Assembly (NCBI GenBank): GCA_003818605.1 | Contig: RPQS01000020.1 | Coordinates: forward strand, 1-64,000 | Direction: 5' to 3' | Source: Candidatus Zhuqueibacterota bacterium | GTDB taxonomy: Bacteria > Electryoneota > RPQS01 | DNA length: 64,000 nt | Shown here: positions 7,882-16,871 of the stretch, piece after piece | Layout: every line of letters starts with the position of its first letter | Numbering within the stretch: the first letter of the stretch is position 1 | Notes under the pieces: model-generated | What the model saw: the letters and a program-made list of their open reading frames with translations, nothing else | Database searches by the model: none | What the model was told of the DNA's origin: nothing | Program-made: the position numbers and the translations under genes

Positions 7882-10629
7882 ATGAAAGTGAAAATTATCC
7901 GTTGGCTAAGCCTCGTTGCGATCTGCGGAGTCGCGCTTCTGTTTTACACCGCAGCGCGGGCGGGAACCGTCGGGAAGATTGCAGGCCGCGTGATTGACAG
8001 CGAGAACGGCGAGCCTGTGATCGGAGCCGCGATTATGGTTGAAGGCACAGAATCCGGCGCGGCCGCCGACATCAATGGAGACTACTATATATTGAATGTT
8101 CCACCCGGCATGGTGAATCTGCGGTGCTCGGCTTTAGGGTACGCGCCGCGGAGCATTCAAGGAGTTCAGGTGATCTCCGATCAGACGTCCACCGTGGATT
8201 TTTCTCTCCAACCGGCGTCTATTCAGGGTGAAGAAGTGATTATCATTGCGGAGCGCAAGCTGGTGGAACTCGACCGCACGTTTGCCACGCAGACGATTGC
8301 CGCGCAGGATATGGGTACCTTGCCCATCACGAATTTAAATCAGGTGGTGGAATTGCAGGCCGGTATTGTGGACGGTCACTTCCGCGGCGGGCGCAAGAAC
8401 GAGGTGCTGTATCTGGTGGACGGCGTGTCCATTACGGACGTCTACGACAACGCGCAGGGCACGCAGGTAGACAACCGGGTGGTGGAAGAATTGCAGGTGA
8501 TTTCCGGAACGTTCAATGCCGAGTACGGGCAGGCGATGTCGGGCATCGTCAATATCGTGACGAAAGAAGGCGGGAAGGAGTACCACGGCTCGGTCACCAC
8601 GGAATTCGGAGACTATCTGTCCGACCACGATGAACTTTTTATGAACATCGGCGATGTGACGCCGATGGCGATTCAGGATTACGGAGTTTCGCTGTACGGC
8701 CCGGTTCCGAAAATCCGCAAGCTGTCTTTTTACGCCAGCGGCCGCTATTTAAAGGACAGCGGGTGGATGTACGGGCGGCGGCGATGGATTCCGGTATGGC
8801 TGGTGTACCCGAACGGTATGGCAATGGTAGGACACGGAGACAATTCGTACGTGGAGATGAACCGCAACTGGGAGAGTTTCGGGCACGTCAAACTCTCGTA
8901 TGATCTGTCTTCGCGGATGAAACTCAGCTATTCGAATTTATTCAGTTCGCGCAACTACCGCGATTTCAGTCAGGACTGGAAATTTTGTCCGGACGGGGAT
9001 CTGCGCCGCTACCGGGACGGACGGACGAACATCGTGAAATTCAATCATGCGGTGAGCGGCAGCGCGTTTTACGAATTAGGTTTTACCAACACGTTTACGG
9101 AATATCATCACTATGTGTATGAAGATCCGTACGATTCGCGCTACGCCCATCCGATGTATGAGGACGCGAATCCGGCCTATACGATGAATCTCGCCGGCAC
9201 GAACCTGAACCGATTCCGCCGCTGGACGCAGACCAACCAATTGATGGGCAATCTGTCGTGGCAGGTGAACAAACTGCATCTGGCGAAGCTCGGTTTTGAC
9301 GTGAAGCTGCACGACATCTTGTACGACGATGTTTATCTGGTATCCGCGAATCCCGGTCAGGTGATTGATCCAAGCGCGACGGCGGACGATCCCAAGCCGC
9401 TCTATTTCAAGCCCGTTGTGGAAGACATTCAGCAGACGTCGCATGACCGCTATCTGAATCATCCGTCGGAATATGCCGTTTATCTGCAGGACAAATTCGA
9501 ACTGCCGTATTTGATCGTGAATGCCGGTTTGCGGATTGATTACTTCGAGCCGGACGGAAAAGTGCTGACCGATCCGAAAGACCCCAACGTGTATTCGCCG
9601 CTGCTGACCACCCATGTGGATGATCCGCTGGACGAACGGCTGTCGTATTGGTATAAAGACGCGAAGGCGAAATGGGCGCTCTCGCCGCGTATCGGCATTG
9701 CCTATCCGATGAGCGACGTGGGCGTGTTCCACTTCGCCTATGGGCATTTCGTGCAGCGGCCGACGTTCGAGCGGATGTACGCCAATCCGAAATGGGAGCT
9801 GGCCTCGGGTGTGGGACTCAATACGGTGATGGGCAATCCCGATTTGAAGATGGAAGAAACCACAACCTATGAGTTTGGATTCCAGCAGCAGTTGCTGCAA
9901 AACGTAGCGCTGAACACCACGATTTTTTATCGCGACATCCGCAATCTGGTAGCCACCGATAAAATCGTGGAGACATATTCTTCCGGAACGAAATATTCGC
10001 AATACATCAACCGTTCCTTCGGAGAAGTGAAGGGCATCACGCTGTCGTTCGACAAACGGATGGTGGATAATTTCAGCGCATTCGTGGATTACACGTATCA
10101 GGTGGCGCAGGGAGACGCATCCGATCCGCAGTCGGCCTATAACGATTTGCGGGGCAGCAATCCGCGCGAACCGCAGAAGCAGTTGGTGCCGCTGAGCTGG
10201 GATCGCCGCCACACGATCAACGGCAGTGTCACCTATATGACTCCGGGATTGCAGAATCTGGGCGTCACGCTGCTGGCCAAATACGGCAGCGGTCTTCCCT
10301 ACAGTCCGGTAAATCAGGGCATCCGCACGGGTTTCGAGAACGACGGCCGGCGTCCGAGCTTTTACAATTTTGATTTGTCCGCATTCAAGACGTTCAAATT
10401 GAGTCCGAAGGCGGAGCGGAAGCTGATCCTGACGCTGACCGTGCTCAATCTGCTGGATACAAAGAACGAAGACAACGTCTACAACGACACCGGACGCGCG
10501 GGGTACTCGCAGGAGGAATTGCGCGCCGTCGAGGTGATCGAATACAACACGTTGAAGGAATATTACACGAATCCAACGTACTATTCGCGTCCGCGAATGG
10601 TTAAAATAGGTGCGAGGTTCGAATTCTAA
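7882..10629 (+). CDS. TonB-dependent receptor with N-terminal carboxypeptidase-regulatory-like domain
   Basis: GKIAGRVIDSENGEPVIGAAIMVEGTESGAAADINGDYYILNVPPG, plug domain (LVDGVSITDVYDN, GTFNAEYGQAMSGIVNIVTKEG) and barrel ending RPRMVKIGARFEF. Confidence 0.92.
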   Translation: MKVKIIRWLSLVAICGVALLFYTAARAGTVGKIAGRVIDSENGEPVIGAAIMVEGTESGAAADINGDYYILNVPPGMVNLRCSALGYAPRSIQGVQVISDQTSTVDFSLQPASIQGEEVIIIAERKLVELDRTFATQTIAAQDMGTLPITNLNQVVELQAGIVDGHFRGGRKNEVLYLVDGVSITDVYDNAQGTQVDNRVVEELQVISGTFNAEYGQAMSGIVNIVTKEGGKEYHGSVTTEFGDYLSDHDELFMNIGDVTPMAIQDYGVSLYGPVPKIRKLSFYASGRYLKDSGWMYGRRRWIPVWLVYPNGMAMVGHGDNSYVEMNRNWESFGHVKLSYDLSSRMKLSYSNLFSSRNYRDFSQDWKFCPDGDLRRYRDGRTNIVKFNHAVSGSAFYELGFTNTFTEYHHYVYEDPYDSRYAHPMYEDANPAYTMNLAGTNLNRFRRWTQTNQLMGNLSWQVNKLHLAKLGFDVKLHDILYDDVYLVSANPGQVIDPSATADDPKPLYFKPVVEDIQQTSHDRYLNHPSEYAVYLQDKFELPYLIVNAGLRIDYFEPDGKVLTDPKDPNVYSPLLTTHVDDPLDERLSYWYKDAKAKWALSPRIGIAYPMSDVGVFHFAYGHFVQRPTFERMYANPKWELASGVGLNTVMGNPDLKMEETTTYEFGFQQQLLQNVALNTTIFYRDIRNLVATDKIVETYSSGTKYSQYINRSFGEVKGITLSFDKRMVDNFSAFVDYTYQVAQGDASDPQSAYNDLRGSNPREPQKQLVPLSWDRRHTINGSVTYMTPGLQNLGVTLLAKYGSGLPYSPVNQGIRTGFENDGRRPSFYNFDLSAFKTFKLSPKAERKLILTLTVLNLLDTKNEDNVYNDTGRAGYSQEELRAVEVIEYNTLKEYYTNPTYYSRPRMVKIGARFEF

Positions 10630-13600
10630 TGCGACATCGAATTTCCAACACCAACCTGACCATCCTGTTGGCGGCGGTGATCGGCCTTTGGATGGCGGCG
10701 GATTCCGGGCTGGCTCAGGAGCGAATCTACCGTGGGAATACCATCTATCGCGCCAAGAATACCATGAGCGGCAATCTGGTGCGCTCGGTATTCTACAACT
10801 ACGGTCTGGTGGGCAATATTGGCGAGATATCCGGCGAGTGGCCGATCGGAACGGGGAATGAATACGTAGGCGACGTCTCGCCGTTGGTGGGTGTACAATT
10901 TGTCCATCCTTCGGGCGACACCATGGTTTCCGTGACGACGTCGGACGGCCCGCGGCAAAATCCGGACGGCCCTCCGGGTGGCGGAACCTTTTGGGGGTTC
11001 GAACCGCTGGAAGGTTTTAACGCCGTTCCCATCGTCGGACAAGATCCGAAAGTAGCGATGTCCAACCAGCCGGACACGTGGCCGGAGTATTGGCCAGATA
11101 AGAATCAAGACGATGAGCGTGACCACGGTTGGCGAAAGGACATGGCCGATCCGGGTTGGCAAGGCGCGTGGAACGGGTACTTCGGCAAGAACGTGATGAG
11201 CGCCGATCAAGAAACCTATTTCCAGATGGACGATCATGCGGACGGCGAATGGTTTCAGCGAACCGACAGTCTGGAAAACGTATACTATTACTATCCGTCC
11301 ATAGAAGATTCACTGCGGCGCGGTCTGGGTTTGCGAGTCCTGGTACGCGGCATGCAATGGGCGCATTTCCTGGCTCAGGATTGCATTTTCTGGCTGTATG
11401 AGATCACCAATATCAGTTCCTTCAATTACGACAAAGTCTGCTTCGGCATGATTGTGGGAACGCTTTCCGGCGGACGGCAGGATTCCGAAGACGATTTGGC
11501 GTATTTCGATCTGGAAAATGACATTACTTATAGTTGGGACAGCGACGATCAAGGTTCGCTCGGCTGGGTATCGGTGCGTCCCGGCGAAATCAACGTGGGC
11601 TACGTCGGCTACGCCTTTTTGGAATCTCCCGGCAATCCGGTAGACGGGATTGACAACGACGGCGACAGCGATCATCCCGGCAGTCCGACGTTAACGGCGA
11701 GTTTACTGTATGAGATGACACAACCGCAGACGGTGCGATCCGGTCAGCCGCTCATCCTGATGGACTACAATACGTATCAGCGAAGCGATACGGTCATGAC
11801 CGCCGATTCGCTGATATGGTTTTTCCGCGATCAGCGGCGCGTGCTGCGCGTGGGAGATACGCTTCGCGAAAACGGACGCAACAACATTGACGATAATTTC
11901 AACGGATTGATTGACGAACGTTTCGACAGCACGCACATAGACCACAAGTACCGGGATTACTTCACCGGACAGGGTCTGACCGATCCTTTAATTGACGAGG
12001 CCCGCGATGACGGGATTGACAATGACGGCGACTGGAATCCGCTGACGAACGACGTGGGATTCGACGGCGTGGCCGGCACCGGAGATATCGGCGAGGGCGA
12101 TGGTCAGCCTACGGACGGCGAACCGAATTTCGACAAGACGGACGTAGACGAATCCGATCAGATCGGACTGACGTCCTTCTATTATTTTACGCCGCCGGGA
12201 GCGGTGCGGATGCGCGATGATCAGAGCATCTGGACGCGGATGATTCCGGGCAATTTCGACGTCATCGAAGATACGCCGATGGACGGCGATTTCGTGTACG
12301 GATCCGGCTACTTCCCGCTGCGGTCGGGTCAGACGGAGCGCTTCTCGATGGCCTTGCTGTACGGAGAAAATTATACGGACATCCGCGACAACAAGATCAC
12401 CGTGCAGCAGATTTACGACGAGAATTACAATTTCGCGCGGCCGCCCGACAAACCGAAGCTGTGGACGGTTCCGGGCGACGGCAAGGTGACGCTGTATTGG
12501 GATTCCAAGGCGGAGGATTCCTACGAACCGATCTGCGACTGCAAAGATTTTGAAGGATACAAGATTTACCGGGCAACCGATCCCTCGTTCAACGAAGTAT
12601 TTTCGGTGACGGACGGATTGGGAAGACGGGTGTTCCATCGTCCGATCGCGCAGTTCGATCTGGACAACGGCAACGGCGGCTTCTTCCCGATTATCCGCAA
12701 TGCGGTGATTTTCAATTTAGGCGACGATACCGGCTTGCGGCACTCGTGGACGGACACGACCGTGGAAAACGGCCAGACATATTATTACGCAGTGGTGGCG
12801 TATGACCGGGGCGATATCGAGAAGCAGATTCTTCCCGCCGAAAACAGCAAGACCATCGTGATGGACGAGGCGGGCAATATCACGCTGGATATCAACACGG
12901 CGGTCGTCACTCCGCGCGCTCCGGCGGCGGGCTATGAAGAAGCCTCCATGTCGTCCTTTGAGCACGCTTCCGGCTCCGCGACCGGCGCGGTGGCGCTGGA
13001 TCTGGTGGATCCGCGGCTGGTGCGGGACAACGTCCGCTACGATTTTACGTTTGCCAACGTCCCCGATTCGATTTCATCCACACAGACCATTTATTCGATT
13101 ACGCGGGATTCGCTGGGCATTCGTTCCAACGTGCTGGTCAACGAGCCGCTGCTGCCGAAGGACAATCTGCTGCCGCAGACGCGGCGGTTCCGCGCCTATT
13201 ACGATTCGCTGTTCAACCGTCCGCCCGGATTGTACGATCCGATTCAGTATTTCCAGGTGGCGGGCACGCCGATGTTCGACGGGCAGATCGTGTATATTCT
13301 GATTCCGCGCGACACGGCGCTGATCGCGGAGATCAGCGGCTGGGAAGATACGACGAAAACGCTGTTTAGCTTCACGTTCCAGAAAACGAATCTGGGTACG
13401 AATCCCGATTCGGCCGTGCGCATTCCGATGGACTATGAGATCGAGTGGTTCGATCACATTGTGGACACGACGCTGCACTTTTACGATCCGCTCAATTTCG
13501 ATTTTCCGGCGATTCCCGTGAATTTCTCGGTGAAAAACATCAGCCGCGATTATCGGGTCAAGTGCGTGTTTGTGGAGCGATCCGCCACGCGGAACGGAAC

Positions 13601-14129
13601 GGTGGACGCCAACGAGAGTCTGATTCTATTTGACAGTCTGGGCGGGCAATATGAAATCGGATGGAACGTCGGTTTCGTGGCTCGCCCGATACAGGGCGAT
13701 ACGCTTCCCCCCGGCGCGGGGGACAAGCTGACGCTGCATGTATATCAGCCGTATACGGGAAACGATCTGTATGTATACGGCACACGCGCATCGCGCATCA
13801 ATGCAGACGCCGTGACGTTAGATAGGATCAAAGTGTATCCTAATCCGTACGTCGCCGTATCGCCACAAGAGCCGACCAATTTGTTTAACGAGGGACGCGG
13901 CGAACGGCGCATCACTTTCATTCACTTGCCCAACGAGTGTACGATCCGGATCTATACCGTGCGCGGGGATCTGATCCAGGAGATTCGGCATTTCGCCGAC
14001 ATTGACGACGGCCATGAGAATTGGGATTTGCGCAGCCGTGACGGGCAGAACGTGGCGTATGGAACGTACCTTTACCATATCGAGTCACCGTTCGGCGAAA
14101 AGACGGGAAGGTTTGCGGTGATCAAATGA
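10629..14129 (+). CDS. Large secreted surface protein with DxDGD-type acidic repeats, Fn3-like region and FlgD/T9SS-like C-terminal domain
   Basis: Signal peptide; IDNDGDSDHPG, NNIDDNFNGLIDE and GIDNDGDWNP motifs; Fn3-like LWTVPGDGKVTLYWDSKAEDSYEP; C-term KVYPNPYVAVSPQEPTNLFN...YGTYLYHIESPFGEKTGRFAVIK. ATG overlaps the preceding stop by 1 nt (TAATG). Confidence 0.75.
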   Translation: MRHRISNTNLTILLAAVIGLWMAADSGLAQERIYRGNTIYRAKNTMSGNLVRSVFYNYGLVGNIGEISGEWPIGTGNEYVGDVSPLVGVQFVHPSGDTMVSVTTSDGPRQNPDGPPGGGTFWGFEPLEGFNAVPIVGQDPKVAMSNQPDTWPEYWPDKNQDDERDHGWRKDMADPGWQGAWNGYFGKNVMSADQETYFQMDDHADGEWFQRTDSLENVYYYYPSIEDSLRRGLGLRVLVRGMQWAHFLAQDCIFWLYEITNISSFNYDKVCFGMIVGTLSGGRQDSEDDLAYFDLENDITYSWDSDDQGSLGWVSVRPGEINVGYVGYAFLESPGNPVDGIDNDGDSDHPGSPTLTASLLYEMTQPQTVRSGQPLILMDYNTYQRSDTVMTADSLIWFFRDQRRVLRVGDTLRENGRNNIDDNFNGLIDERFDSTHIDHKYRDYFTGQGLTDPLIDEARDDGIDNDGDWNPLTNDVGFDGVAGTGDIGEGDGQPTDGEPNFDKTDVDESDQIGLTSFYYFTPPGAVRMRDDQSIWTRMIPGNFDVIEDTPMDGDFVYGSGYFPLRSGQTERFSMALLYGENYTDIRDNKITVQQIYDENYNFARPPDKPKLWTVPGDGKVTLYWDSKAEDSYEPICDCKDFEGYKIYRATDPSFNEVFSVTDGLGRRVFHRPIAQFDLDNGNGGFFPIIRNAVIFNLGDDTGLRHSWTDTTVENGQTYYYAVVAYDRGDIEKQILPAENSKTIVMDEAGNITLDINTAVVTPRAPAAGYEEASMSSFEHASGSATGAVALDLVDPRLVRDNVRYDFTFANVPDSISSTQTIYSITRDSLGIRSNVLVNEPLLPKDNLLPQTRRFRAYYDSLFNRPPGLYDPIQYFQVAGTPMFDGQIVYILIPRDTALIAEISGWEDTTKTLFSFTFQKTNLGTNPDSAVRIPMDYEIEWFDHIVDTTLHFYDPLNFDFPAIPVNFSVKNISRDYRVKCVFVERSATRNGTVDANESLILFDSLGGQYEIGWNVGFVARPIQGDTLPPGAGDKLTLHVYQPYTGNDLYVYGTRASRINADAVTLDRIKVYPNPYVAVSPQEPTNLFNEGRGERRITFIHLPNECTIRIYTVRGDLIQEIRHFADIDDGHENWDLRSRDGQNVAYGTYLYHIESPFGEKTGRFAVIK

Positions 14130-15154
14130 AACACAAGCTCCTTTACCTCGGCGCATTGGTGATGCTGGCGGCTCTTGTTCCCGCCGCCGCACAAGCACAG
14201 AGCAAAGTCGGAACGACGGCGGCTCCGTTTTTGAATATCGCCGTGGGGGCGCGCGCTCTGGGCATGGGTGGGGCCTTTACGGCTACGGCGGACGATCCGA
14301 GCGCTCTGTATTGGAATCCGGCCGGCATAGCGGGCATAGAGCGTTTTGAGGCGAGTTTCGTTCACACGGATTGGCTGGTGGACTTGAAATACGACGTGGT
14401 GGGCGTGATCTTGCCGATAAAGGGTGCCGGAACGCTGGGCGCGCAAACCGTTTTTCTGACGATGCCGGATCAGGAAATTACGACGACGCTGCAATCCCAG
14501 CAGGACGGCACCGGCTTGTTTTTCAGCTCGGGAAGCATGGCCATGGGATTGTCGTTTGCGCGCGCATTCACCGACCGTTTCAAACTGGGCATAACGGCTA
14601 AATGGGTGCGGGAGTGGATTTGGCATGAAGATGCCAACACGATTGCGCTGGATTTGGGCAGCATTTATCGCACGACGTTTCACAATATGCGCATCGGTGT
14701 GGCCATTACGAATTTCGGCGGCGACATGTCCATGAGCGGCCGCGATTTAATGCACTATCATGACGCGGATGAGACGCGATCAGGAAACAACGCGCGCGTG
14801 CTGTCCGAATGGAGCACGGATAATTGGCCGCTGCCGATGTGTTTGCGATTCGGATTGGCGATGGAAATTTTGCAGAATAAAGATCACCGAATCACGACGG
14901 CGATGGATGCCATTCATCCCAATGACAACCGGGAGTCGGTGAATTTGGGTTGTGAATACGCTTTTCGCGAGCAGTTTATGCTGCGGGCGGGATACAAATC
15001 GCTGTTCATGCCGTATAGTGAAGAGGGATTGACCTTGGGCGCGGGCGTCCGCACGAAGACGCGCGGGGGGCCGGGTTTCGGTTTGGATGTCGCTTACGAA
15101 GACTTCGGACGGTTCGATGCGGTCTACAAGTATTCCATCATCGTGAGTTATTGA
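14126..15154 (+). CDS. PorV/PorQ family outer-membrane protein
   Basis: KVGTTAAPFLNIAVGARALGMGGAFTATADDPSALYWNPAGIAGIERFEASFVHTDWLVDLKYD is characteristic of the family; ATGA overlap with the preceding gene. Confidence 0.9.
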   Translation: MKHKLLYLGALVMLAALVPAAAQAQSKVGTTAAPFLNIAVGARALGMGGAFTATADDPSALYWNPAGIAGIERFEASFVHTDWLVDLKYDVVGVILPIKGAGTLGAQTVFLTMPDQEITTTLQSQQDGTGLFFSSGSMAMGLSFARAFTDRFKLGITAKWVREWIWHEDANTIALDLGSIYRTTFHNMRIGVAITNFGGDMSMSGRDLMHYHDADETRSGNNARVLSEWSTDNWPLPMCLRFGLAMEILQNKDHRITTAMDAIHPNDNRESVNLGCEYAFREQFMLRAGYKSLFMPYSEEGLTLGAGVRTKTRGGPGFGLDVAYEDFGRFDAVYKYSIIVSY

Positions 15155-15229
15155 GATCAGATCGTTTCGGAATCCAGTTTTTTGGTTCCACATACCCATA
15201 CCATTCCATAAGAGATCCGAGGAGGGATC

Positions 15230-16720
15230 ATGAAAGGCACACTGAAATTTCTGGTAGCAGCCGTGCTGACCATAGTTTTAGCTGCGTCGGCTTGGGCTAC
15301 AAATGTCACGTTCCAGGTGAACATGACGGTGCAGGTGAATGCCGGCAACTTTATACCGGCCACGGACATTCTCGTGGCCCGCGGTACGTTTAACGGCTGG
15401 GGCGGCAACGCGAACCAGCTGATTGACAACGGCGCGGGCATCTACGTCGGAACATGGGACATCACACCGGGGACCATCGAATACAAATTCGCGATCCCTC
15501 ATACCGGGCCGGATGACGTTTGGGAAGGAGTCAACAATCGTACGGTTGTCGTGGGAACTGATCCGTTGGTACTGCCGGTTGTCTATTTTAACGATGCCAC
15601 GCTGATCGCAGACGTGGAAGTTCGTTTCCGCGTGGACATGACCGTTCAGATCGCGCGCGGAACCTTCGATCCGGCGGTAGACTGGGTGGTTGTCCGAGGC
15701 AGTCATGCCAATATCGGCAACTGGGGAGGCGCGGTACGGTTGAACTCGGAAACCTTGAATCCGGAAATCTACTCGGCGTGGATTCAGTTCGATGATCTGA
15801 CCGGTGCGCTTCAGTTCAAGTATGTGTATCTCACCGCCGGGGACCCGAATGCAGCCCATTGGGAAGAGCACATTCCCGCCAACCGGGAGATTCTGCCCAC
15901 CGGTACGGAGCCGGACGCGAATTCCAACGGCTATGGCGAGATTAATCCCGCCACTCCATATTTCGATGATCTAACTCCCGCCGATATCATCACGAACGAC
16001 CTGACCGTTGTCTTCCAAGTGGAGGTACATCCGCTGCTGGGCCGTCTTCGTGATCAGGGATTCATCTATGACGTGCAGTCGCATGATACGATCTACAGCG
16101 TGGAGAGCATTCAAGTAGCCGGCGGCTTTAACACTTGGCCGTGGGGCGGCTTCACGCAGGAATACTTCATGAATGACGGCGGCACAAACGGCGACGTCAC
16201 GGCCGGCGACAACATATGGAGCGTATCGCATTTGTTCGCGGCCGGAACCGAACGCGCGCTTATTTATAAGTACGGCGCCAATCAGCTTGACGTGGAAGCC
16301 GGATTTGCGCTGAACCACGTGGCGCATCTGGACGATACGACAGCCGCCACGTATTACGTGCCGCCTGTATGCTGGGGCGAGCAGGATACGATCTATGCAT
16401 CATGGCAGAGCGAGTGCCTGATTTCTTCCGTTCCCGAGTATAGTGCCACAGTGCCGGCAGCCTATCGTTTGGATCAGAATTTCCCGAATCCGTTCAATCC
16501 GAGCACGATGATTCGCTTCTCGATTCCGCGCGCGGATGTGATGACACTGCGGGTGTTCAACATCATGGGACAGGAAGTCGCGGTGTGGAATCTGGGCCGT
16601 CTGGAAACGGGTGAACACAGTGTGCGGTTTGACGCGTCTTCGCTGGCGTCCGGCGTATATGTGTACCGTCTGGAAAGTCCGGGCTTCTCGGCCTCGCGCA
16701 AGATGCTGCTGATGAAGTAG
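15230..16720 (+). CDS. Secreted multi-CBM (starch-binding-like) protein with T9SS type A sorting domain
   Basis: Three tandem Ig/CBM-like segments (VTFQVNMTVQ...ILVARGTFNGWGGNANQL; VRFRVDMTVQ...WVVVRGSHANIGNWGG; LTVVFQVEVHP...IQVAGGFNTWPWGG), then DQNFPNPFNPSTMIRFSIP...ASGVYVYRLESPGFSASRKMLLMK. Confidence 0.82.
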   Translation: MKGTLKFLVAAVLTIVLAASAWATNVTFQVNMTVQVNAGNFIPATDILVARGTFNGWGGNANQLIDNGAGIYVGTWDITPGTIEYKFAIPHTGPDDVWEGVNNRTVVVGTDPLVLPVVYFNDATLIADVEVRFRVDMTVQIARGTFDPAVDWVVVRGSHANIGNWGGAVRLNSETLNPEIYSAWIQFDDLTGALQFKYVYLTAGDPNAAHWEEHIPANREILPTGTEPDANSNGYGEINPATPYFDDLTPADIITNDLTVVFQVEVHPLLGRLRDQGFIYDVQSHDTIYSVESIQVAGGFNTWPWGGFTQEYFMNDGGTNGDVTAGDNIWSVSHLFAAGTERALIYKYGANQLDVEAGFALNHVAHLDDTTAATYYVPPVCWGEQDTIYASWQSECLISSVPEYSATVPAAYRLDQNFPNPFNPSTMIRFSIPRADVMTLRVFNIMGQEVAVWNLGRLETGEHSVRFDASSLASGVYVYRLESPGFSASRKMLLMK

Positions 16721-16749
16721 CGCTTCTTTTTGCGGCGACAATGCACTCA

Positions 16750-16789
16750 AGAAAGGGGGCGCGCGCCCGCGTCGTCGCGCCCCCTTTCT
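16750..16789 (+). terminator. Strong GC-rich hairpin (terminator or attenuator/RNA stabiliser)
   Basis: Perfect 14-bp stem AGAAAGGGGGCGCG (16750-16763) / CGCGCCCCCTTTCT (16776-16789), 12-nt loop; no U-tract follows. Confidence 0.6.
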
Positions 16790-16871
16790 GCATCTTATCA
16801 ATTTCATCCGGCATATCGGCGATATGCCGGATGCGTGTACGCGATACAGCGGTCCGGCAAGGAGTGAAAAG

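Noticed and set aside
9076-10212. 378-aa antisense ORF within the TonB receptor
   Set aside because: Lies wholly opposite a clearly homologous receptor CDS; low-complexity R/H/I-rich translation without motifs; a shadow ORF from codon bias.
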